From NCBI GenBank assembly GCA_963691705.1, contig OY829537.1, positions 58,504,304-58,568,303 of the forward strand: 64,000 nt of DNA, in the 5' to 3' direction. The DNA is from Viola odorata. Its lineage: Eukaryota > Streptophyta > Magnoliopsida > Malpighiales > Violaceae. Both the position numbers and the translations under genes were made by a program. The notes below the pieces were generated by a model that saw only the letters and a program-made list of their open reading frames with translations, did no database searches and was not told the DNA's origin. Below, one piece after another: positions 56,914 to 64,000 of this stretch (positions are counted from its first letter, which is position 1; every line of letters starts with the position of its first letter).

Positions 56914-58505
56914 TGATCGTCACTCAAATATAATATATTTTCCTGGTGCCTAGATACACAAGTAAATGTGTATAGGGGCAAGACAGGGTCGAACCACAGA
57001 GATAGAAGGACAGGTTTGCTAATGAAGATGTATGACAAGGTGATATGCAACAGACCGAATTGTAGTAACACTGGGGGGGGTTTAATGTTGGCTAATAAAT
57101 TAACCAACGCAGAGTGTGGGAGCTAACAAAACAGAATTGTAAAGTATTTATCTAGGGCATGAAGGCAAAATGTAATCCAGGGCAAGAAATGTAAACACTT
57201 CGAGGGCTAGAAATGTAGTAAAAGAGATATTAATCAGATGAGAATAGATCTTAGCGAAAGGTGTTCCTTTGGGTTGTTTTCTAGGTTGGCTAGTCATTGG
57301 TGCAAAAATGTTCCAGACTCATGTACAGACTTGCTATAGGGACCGCGTTTCCACACCGCATCCCCTACTTACCTTCGTAGCTAGAAGTCACCCCCCGTTT
57401 CCACATATGAGGTGACCTTGACGTTCAGCCATCCTCCCAGCTACTTCCCTTGTCATCAGGAAGCAGCCTTGACCGTCCGGCCTGTCTAGGGCTCGAAGTA
57501 GGGAGGCTAAACTCTGAACGCCCATGAAGGAGAGGTAAGACAGATCTAGGGCGCAATAGCTCAGCTTGTCAGACCCGTATTGCATACCCTAGATGACAGT
57601 TTACCCCTAGGTGAGGCCTCTCGCGCTGCCTCCCCTAGGTGTCTGCTCCAATTCCAGGGCTTCGCGTCAGGTATAACCCTGGAATATGACGTTACTCACG
57701 TAGGCATACTAACAGATGATCAAGCCATTAATATTCCTAAGCAAGCATGGAATTAAATCGGTAAATAGTCATGTGAACAAGAGAATATATTAAGCATGCA
57801 TTAGACCTCTTAGCCAAACCTTTTCAACCCATTAAACACCCTTCACTAAGAAGGGTGGTGTTTAGCTACTCATACTATAATATAAACAATAGATATAAGT
57901 AGTCATAAAATAACAAAAGGAAATAGCAAAGGATTAGAAGGAACTGATGGATTAATTAATAATCAAAGGAGAGCTGAATCATAAAGGCTGTTCTTCAAGG
58001 AGAGGAGATTATCCTAAGAGAATGTGTGCTGAAATTAATGTAAGAAAATATCCTTAGGACCAGCCGTCCTTACAAAAACCCTAGCACTATGCTTTTATAG
58101 CCTAATACTAGCTAGGAGACAAAATAGATAAGGGCAATGAGGAGGTGACAGCACATGTCCTTGCAAAAGGAATATTCTGGGATTCCTGCCACGTTGCTGC
58201 CTTCTAGAAGCGCATGGGATTCCGTGCGGATCTTTAAAGATGCTGTCTTTGGAGGAAGATGCGGAGCTGTCGAGACCTAGAGACAGCGCACTGGTCTGGT
58301 TCGCGTCGAGGCCTTGAAAGCATCCTCCCTTCTAGGCCTTGAAGCTGGAATTCCTCAGAATTGCTCCGAAATTGCTTCTTTTTGCTCTTTTCCCTCTTTT
58401 GATGTCATTCTGCAAATAAGATCGTAATAAGGGTCAAATGGAAACATGAAGCCCCCGAAAAGGCTACAAAAGAGGGTAAAATCTAGGTCATGAAGCATGC
58501 TATCA
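56914..58505 (-). repeat. 5' LTR of Athila, full length
   Basis: 1592 bp. On the minus strand it starts TGATAGCATGCTTC and ends GACGATCA. TATA box (rc TATAAAA) at 58093-58099. The 702-bp segment absent from the other LTR (57315-58016) is taken as original LTR because the other copy shows a microhomology deletion junction. Confidence 0.93.
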
Positions 58506-58729
58506 TGCGGTCTTACGCTGTTCAGAGCTACCTGTAATATTGACGCGGTTTTACGCTGTAGGCCACCTACAAATGGTAAGGTCTTACGTTCTCCGATACG
58601 TACTCTATTCAAGCATCTCGGGTATCCACCAGGAGTTCCACGTTAGCATTTCCCTCCAACTTCTTTGGGATAACGGGACGACTCATTTTTTGAGGTGCAT
58701 GCCTAGGTGCGCATTTATTACTTTGAATC

Positions 58730-58736
58730 TATAAAT
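58730..58736 (+). promoter_or_regulatory. TATA-like box before accessory ORF B1
   Basis: CTATAAATGCG, 61 bases before the ATG at 58797, antisense to element B. Similar boxes precede B3 (60329-60335, TATAAAT) and B4 (63140-63146, TATAAAA). Confidence 0.5.
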
Positions 58737-58796
58737 GCGATCTTTTTTCAGTGCAGATTCTTCACACCCTCTCTGCTTCTCATTTTCTATTTCTTC

Positions 58797-59186
58797 ATGG
58801 ACGATCTCACTAGAAATTTTCTGATTTCCAAAGCCTTAACCCTCAAGAATCTCACTGAGGGTGACGTCAGCTTCCTGGAGAACATGCTGACGAAGATTGG
58901 TGAGGATATGCTGGAACTTCGGGGAATGATGACCCCCGTTCAGGCCAGGATCAGGGCCGCTACCATGGAGGACTTCAAACCCATCGGGAATGTCTCCAAG
59001 CTGGCTGTTGCCGCCTGTCGCATCGAGGTAGCCATTGCCATGCTGCAGCAGAGGAAGGATATGCTGAACTGCTGTCTAAGGAGCATGAGAAGCACCTCTT
59101 CAGAGCTGACTTCCGTGGTGGACGCCTTGAGGGACATCCCCATTCTGTTGGTGGATGACGACAACGACGCCGGGTCCCGAGCTTGA
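58797..59186 (+). CDS. Accessory ORF B1, helical protein of 129 residues
   Basis: ATG 58797 is chosen because it follows the TATA-like box and a pyrimidine-rich leader; an in-frame GTG further upstream at 58707 would lie before the box. The protein is intact and predicted helical: FLENMLTKIGEDMLELRGMM, VAACRIEVAIAMLQQRKDMLNCCLRSM, and an acidic end (LLVDDDNDAGSRA). No domain recognised. It is antisense to Tat element B, first of four such ORFs. Short coiled-coil dimerisation protein is a guess. Confidence 0.5.
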   Translation: MDDLTRNFLISKALTLKNLTEGDVSFLENMLTKIGEDMLELRGMMTPVQARIRAATMEDFKPIGNVSKLAVAACRIEVAIAMLQQRKDMLNCCLRSMRSTSSELTSVVDALRDIPILLVDDDNDAGSRA

Positions 59187-59714
59187 ATGTTTGCCGCTCC
59201 GCTTTCTCTTTTGTTTTCCTTTTGTATATTTTATGTATGCGGACGTATATTCAGGCCACTAGGCCGTAATGAAACTCCTTTCTGTTATCGAACTTGTGAT
59301 CTTTCTCCCCTTTTTAGGTCATTAGCCTTGGCTTCGATTGAGAGCTATGGTTAAGCCCAACTGAAAATGAGTCTGCCACTGGTCAGACTTGTGCAGTATT
59401 TATTCTTCTTTATCTGCCAGGTGGCGACGGTTGCTTAGGCAAACTGTTCTTCTAATCACGCGTCGTCTCTTCAGTAATAACTGATTGGGCGGTTTTTCTG
59501 TGCTTCTTGATCGTGGAGAAATTTCAACAGGAGTGATCAAAGAATTTTGAATTTGCCATTATGGTTGATCTTCTCAAGACGCATTAAATTATCCTTCTCT
59601 CACTTGAGAAATTTGAAGAGTCTCACCGCTTTATTTATTTATGGGGAGTTCTTCTTCTTTTTCCTGTTCATCTTCTTCTTCATATTTTTCTGCTGCTACT
59701 GATTTTCTCCTCTC
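59187..59714 (+). other. Spacer between B1 and B2
   Basis: Contains a likely 3' end of B1 (TTTTGTATATTTTATGTATG, GTAATGAAACTCC) and, at 59354-59372, the 19-bp AAGCCCAACTGAAAATGAG also found beside LTR B. CGATTGAGAGCTATGGTTAA just before it resembles the PBS surroundings of element A (CATTGAGAGCTTTGGTTAA, 810 on). No gene seen. Confidence 0.5.
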
Positions 59715-60140
59715 ATGGCCGATTCTCATGATCAGGTTTCCGATGAGCGAGGATCTCGTCCAACCCCTCCGACGACACCAGATTCTGACAATCCTCCTTC
59801 GCCGCCATGCCAGAAGAGGCGATTGCCCCACCGTAGAGGTCGGAAGAGATCGAAGAAGAGAGCATATTCTGAAGCCACTGGTTGGTTTTCTTCATTTTCA
59901 GCCCCTCCGTCCTGTAAGGACAAAAAATTGTTCCCTCCTGCTGATTGGTTTGAAGAGGAGATTCCTTTAGGCGATACCGTTGCCAAGGTGGCATCTTCGG
60001 CTACAAAGGAGGAAACCATGCCATTAACGCTGAGCCCGTAGCGAAAAGATGACAAATCCCCTCCTTTCGCTGATGAGGAGCTTCCGCCCTTCGATGAGGA
60101 GTATTGCTACTGGTCCTCTTACTGGCTTGACGAGGATTGA
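59715..60140 (+). pseudogene. Accessory ORF B2, Ser/Pro-rich with acidic tail
   Basis: ATG 59715, 108 codons to TAG 60039-60041, after which the frame continues 32 codons to TGA 60138-60140. N-terminal Asp/Ser/Pro-rich, then a basic block (QKRRLPHRRGRKRSKKR) that could act as nuclear localisation or nucleic-acid-binding signal, a middle with PPADWFEEEIPLGD, and an aromatic-acidic C-terminus (FDEEYCYWSSYWLDED). The continued good composition after TAG suggests a nonsense mutation (CAG or CGA decay). No family recognised. Confidence 0.45.
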
Positions 60141-60624
60141 TTCCGCCCTTGGCAATCCCTTGTAGATGCCGTATGGCTTATTGTTTTTTAAATGAAGTGA
60201 TGCTTTGCTTTTTTAGTTTTGCATGCTCGGGCGTTACCTCCTCTTTGGATGGCTATCGCTGAGAAAATAACTGTTGCTTCGATGTAACCGCTTGCAATTG
60301 ATTGTCAGTAACTACCCCCTCTAGAAGATATAAATGCTTGGACATAAATATCCTTCTGAGGTTTTTATACGTGTCACTTTTACTTTGGGGCGTGTCCCGC
60401 TTTTACAGGCTGTTCAATTCTCGAACTCAGCCTTTAAAAGGGAGCAACTGCTCTCTTTTAATACTCTTTGCTTGCACTTCGAAATTTTCTCCCTTTCTCT
60501 CTCTAGATTCTTACTTCGAAGGAGGTCACGACCACCGTTCGCCGGCGCCGACGGTTTTGTCCATCGTCTTCTGTTCAAGGTACTTCGCTTCTTTTTCCTC
60601 AGATTTTCTTCTTGCTGATTCATT
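60141..60624 (+). other. Spacer/leader before accessory ORF B3
   Basis: TATA-like box at 60329-60335 and a 290-bp T/C-rich leader. A possible leader intron runs from CAAG|GTACTTCGC (about 60577) to a CCTCAG near 60602; a similar AAGGTACTTC word occurs in the B4 leader (about 63258). Confidence 0.45.
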
Positions 60625-62725
60625 ATGAGTACCTCTAGGATACCCAAGGATTCTCAGTGGCCTCTGGCCACAAATAGGTCTTTGAGAAGTCTCCAGAATT
60701 TCCAGCGGCCCATAGATTTAGAGATTGAGAGAACACCCAGTGTTTTTGTTGATCAAGCAGTTTTGGAGGCAGAATTGGAGGAAAATAGTATCTTTTTCCC
60801 TCCCGGTTACTCCGTTAGAATTCCTGATGCCGGTCATCGGCTTCATGACCCTCTATCGGGGGGGGGGGGGGGGCGATAGGATGGTATATTTTAGCATGTT
60901 CCTCTATGGCTTTCGCTTTCCCATCCATGAAGCAGTGAAAAGTTTATTAGTTCGGTATGACATTAACCCGACTCAGATTACGCCTCCTTCTTGGTGTGGG
61001 ATTCATGCCTTCATTCGCATTTGCGAGTTGCGGGGTATCCTTGTCCCGTCTGTCAATTTATTCCGCAAGTTTTTTAGTTTTAGGTGCCGCAACTGTGTGG
61101 TAGATATTGCCCCAAGATGGAATGACGCATTGGTGCAGTCATTCTGGCAGAAATTCCAGGGCTTCGAAGAGACTGTGGCCGATTGGAAGAGTGGTTTTTT
61201 CATCGTGAATTTGCCTTTCCGCCCCTGGCCCAGGGGCTCCAATCAGTGTCTTAACGACTCCCTTTGGATAAACCCGTCAACAGTATCCAAGGAAGAGCTT
61301 CGACAAATGCACGTGCTGCTGGAGCTGAACTCATCTTTTCGTATTCGAGAGTTTGCCTTGCACAGGCTTATAGAGAAGTGTACTATAAGTAAGTTTCTTT
61401 TCTTTCGTTATCGCTTCGGTTTAATCATTGTTCTGATATGCCTTGCTAGCAGGTGACACTGGAAATCAACCGTCAAGTGATAAGGATGTTCCACTGAACG
61501 TGAGGCCGCTTCAATTACTGCCACCATCTCCTTCGCCTGAGAGTTCTAGTCGCCTTGCCACTCCAAAAAGAAAGAGATTCAAAACGGTTGCCAGGCGCGG
61601 TACCTCCAACCGTACTTCCCGTTTCCTCAAGAATTGGTTACCTATTCAGAAAGGAGTGGCTCCGAATCATCCTAAAACTGAAGTACCCGAAAGCAGCAGC
61701 GAGGACATGGATGGCGACTCTGGGCTTCGTCATGCTTCCGCGGCTCAGCGAAAGAAGCTGAGAATGGGAAATAGCAACCCAATTGCTGAGGTTACTTTGA
61801 AGAAGGTGAACGAAGCTTCGGCTACTGGGGCTGACACCCTTGATGGTGTAGGTACCTCCAAAATAGCGGCAGCAGCTACGGTGTCAATCGACATTCCTCT
61901 TGATGCTTTTGAGGCTCCTGACTCTCTATCTCCTCCTGCATCCCTGATGTCGCTGCACCGAATCGTGAATCTACCGCTACCCCTGATCCTCTGCTGAATG
62001 GCCTTCCGCCATTATTCTGCACCTCTATTTCAGGAGTCGGTGGTTCCGCTGAAAATCGTTCTCCTCCCTTTACCGCCAATCTGTCTTCTCAAAGTCCCCA
62101 AGGAGCCACTTCCTATCGCTTGGATCTGTCTACCTTTGGCACCAACGGACTTCGTGCACTGGAAATATCAGACCCGTTATTGCGAAGCGAGCCGGTGGGT
62201 TCGATAATAGGTGCAATATTTAGCTCTCCTGAAGATAGGGAGAAGATGTCAGAACTTCCTCTAGAGGTTCATCACGAACGCGCTTTAAATGACGTGCTGG
62301 CTAGCTTTCGCATGCTGAATTACTTTCTCGATATCCAGGGTGACGAGGCTCGAGGTTCCCCCTCTAAGGTGGCAGAGCTGACACAACTCCAAAGCGATAC
62401 CCAAGCAGAGCTTAACGACTGCCGTGCTGAATTGGCCAGAGAGAAGTCGATAGGGAAGGCCAAGATAGAACTTCTGGAGGCAGAACTGGTGGCCGCCAAC
62501 AGAAGAAACTCTCTCCTTCGTGAAGAGATATCAGCCCGCGATGCGAAGCTAGCGAAGGTGCCTAATGAGATGTCGCACTGGAAAGATAAGGCGATACAGG
62601 CCTTTGCCGCTGGATTCCCAGATTATTACCGCAGCGAGGTTTTCTATCCTGCCAAGGTAGCTGACTACGCCTTCGAGAGGTTGAAGGATATAAATGCCGG
62701 GGGCGTCAAAGGAGTTCTTCCGTGA
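60625..62725 (+). pseudogene. Accessory ORF B3, gypsy-type putative transposon protein (Transposase_28-like) with coiled coil
   Basis: ATG 60625. Residues 1-80 are variable; then a 16-base G-run (60858-60873) shifts the frame by one. Next comes the domain MFLYGFRFPIHEAVKSLLVRYDI with PPSWCGIHAFIRICELRGI, which I recognise as the 'putative gypsy type transposon' family (PF04195-like) found in plant Tat accessory ORFs. An intron 61389-61452 joins frames in phase 1. Exon 2 has a basic block (PKRKRFKTVARRG) and a Ser/Pro-rich linker; a second frame change near 61940-61990 leads to the C-terminal part with a long coiled coil (AELNDCRAELAREKSIGKAKIELLEAELVAANRR) and the tail YYRSEVFYPAKVADYAFERL. 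Homologous to the antisense ORF of element A. Role unknown. Confidence 0.7.
61389..61452 (+). other. Intron in accessory ORF B3
   Basis: ATAA|GTAAGTTTC donor, GCTAGCAG|GTG acceptor, 64 nt, T-rich. The upstream frame has one base left over and the downstream frame needs exactly two, so splicing keeps the frame open; without splicing the upstream frame ends within 70 bases. Confidence 0.72.
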
Positions 62726-63315
62726 TGGGAACAAGGCAGCGCTTGAGAGTGTTTTATTTTTATTTTTCTCTTCCAACATTGGTTTCATTTGGCTTGTAAT
62801 AACTGATAACGCTCGCATAATAACGACTGTCATTCCACTCTGGATAACTATTAATTTACTTCTTGGCGGTATATTTGTTGATTACGTCATCATGCTTGAC
62901 CTCTTTCTTATAAAGTAATTCTACTTTTTCGGAGCATTTAATGCTCAAAATCCCCTCATTAATATGAGCGAAGGATCATGATGGTTCAGAGACACGTGTC
63001 TGCTCATCAGGACGTTAGGGCTAGCGTGATTTGATAGGATCAAAGCACCTTCTCTCCTTTCTAGGGTTATACTCATTGCTTATGCCTGTCACGCGCGTCG
63101 CAACTGTTCCAGAAGTCATTTCTTTTAGCCTCTTAGGGTTATAAAACCCCTCACTTTATTTCTTTTTCCACTTTCGATAATCTATTTCTCTGCATCTTCT
63201 CAAATCGTCTTGCATTTCTGGTTTTCACCTCCTGGGTACTTCGATTTTGTTCTAAAAAAGGTACTTCTTCATTTCCCTTGCTTTCTCCTTCATCTTTTTC
63301 TTTTCTTTTTTCACC
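62726..63315 (+). other. Spacer/leader before accessory ORF B4
   Basis: B3 3' end, then a TATA-like box GGTTATAAAACCCC (63140-63146) and a T/C-rich leader of about 170 bp. Nothing else seen. Confidence 0.5.
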
Positions 63316-64000
63316 ATGACGAAAAGAAAAACTCGTGCTTCTGGGTCTAAATAAATTGATGAAGAAAAAATAGAGACCATAGTCAGTACTATTACTTCTT
63401 CTGTCATTCTTGATAAACATCTGTCTGATCACGGTGCCACCCTCCTTGAGGGTTTCAAGGCTTCTGTCGCCCCTGAGACTTTACGCCTGAATAGCGTTCT
63501 GACCGGTAAGCGCAGAATCATGTATGCCCAGATGTTCCGTTATGGTTTCCGATTTCCGGTTGACCCGTTTATCCAAGAGTTGCTTACTTCTCTGGATCTG
63601 AACCCTATTCAACTGGCCCCAAAGGCCTACTGTGGCATTTATGCATTTTTAGAACTCTGCAAGTATAAAGGAATTACATCTCCTTCCCTTGCATTACTGA
63701 AGTCTTTGTTCAAGATGTATAACCGTCGGGGTGTGATAGCGATATCACCTCGTTATGATGATGATTCGCTCTAGAACTTCACCTGGAAACTCCTTCACTT
63801 GGAGTCTTCCATTGATAAATGGAAAGAGCAGCTTTTAGTGGTTGAGACTCCCGAGCTTCCGGAGCCATGGTGGCGGTCTGGTTTCAACCAGGGCGTCAAG
63901 GATAGGGTTGGCGCCGCGTGGCTCTTGACGAGACGGAACATGGCTGGTTTGATAAGTTGCTCAGTCTGGAAATCAGCGTTCACACCCGCCTTCTGGCTTG
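63316..64000 (+). pseudogene. Accessory ORF B4, paralogue of B3, runs off the window
   Basis: ATG 63316 (MTKRKTRASGS), TAA about 63349, then an open frame to TAG 63772-63774, and coherent sequence beyond (LESSIDKWKEQLLVVETPELPEPWW) to the window end. The domain MFRYGFRFPVDPFIQELLTSLDL with APKAYCGIYAFLELCKYKGI aligns with B3 (MFLYGFRFPIHEAVKSLLVRYDI; PPSWCGIHAFIRICELRGI), including the downstream IDKWK / VADWK segment. Same PF04195-like family; the two stops make it a pseudogene unless read through. Confidence 0.7.

Larger units (their letters stand above)
47818..58505 (-). mobile_element. Athila element, minus strand, with TGCGG target duplication
   Basis: LTRs at 56914-58505 (5', 1592 bp) and 47818-48710 (3', 893 bp, with internal deletion), a perfect tRNA-Asp PBS, gag, protease and an uninterrupted 928-codon RT-RNH-INT frame. 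TGCGG flanks both sides (47813-47817 and 58506-58510). LTRs are nearly identical outside the deletion, so insertion is recent relative to the other elements. Athila assignment rests on RT motifs ([24 protein letters not shown]) and the PBS. Confidence 0.95.
46882..64000 (-). mobile_element. Tat-type element B (minus strand), extends past window end
   Basis: The 3' LTR lies at 46882-47397. The internal region to its right (47398-47817, continuing at 58511-64000) carries accessory ORFs on the plus strand, that is antisense to the element, the same arrangement as in Tat element A. Athila is nested at 47818-58505. gag-pol of B would be beyond 64000. That all these belong to one element is inference from orientation and order. 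Confidence 0.65.

Overview
The window is plant nuclear DNA made almost entirely of nested LTR retrotransposons. I find no host gene, tRNA or rRNA gene. Dual-RNase-H Tat/Ogre elements, an Athila element primed by tRNA-Asp, and large tandem-repeat LTRs point to heterochromatin of a large-genome angiosperm, probably a eudicot. Species cannot be fixed from the sequence.

Layout. (1) 266-~10085, + strand: Tat element 'A' with 5' LTR, PBS, decayed gag-pol, a hairpin-repeat array and an antisense accessory ORF. It is cut off before its 3' LTR. (2) ~10100-37374, + strand: element 'E', a gypsy-like element with gag but no visible pol, truncated at its 5' end, with a 1.3-kb 3' LTR. Its gag is split by a 23-kb nest: a solo LTR 'F' (target duplication CTAAG) contains an inverted Ogre-type LTR 'G', which contains a 20.9-kb Ogre element (11669-32547). 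(3) ~36938-46590: an imperfect tandem duplication of the E-type LTR end plus a long-inverted-repeat element 'H'. One copy is interrupted by a 6.4-kb non-autonomous LTR element 'D' (38614-45034), whose LTRs carry 78-bp and 24-bp arrays. (4) 46571-46881: antisense gag fragment. (5) 46882 to the window end, - strand: a second Tat element 'B'. Its 3' LTR is at 46882-47397 and four plus-strand (antisense) accessory ORFs lie at 58797-64000; its pol would lie beyond the window. (6) 47818-58505, - strand: a nearly complete Athila element inserted in B with a perfect TGCGG target duplication.

How the parts work together: the autonomous families (Tat, Ogre, Athila) encode Gag, protease, RT, RNase H and integrase. 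Tat and Ogre add a second, archaeal-type RNase H, while their first RNase H has lost its leading catalytic Asp. D and E lack visible pol and would need enzymes in trans. D and E share a leader splice-acceptor context and a conserved motif before the polypurine tract, so they look like one lineage. Almost all coding regions carry stops and frameshifts. Athila has the best preserved pol, with 928 uninterrupted codons.
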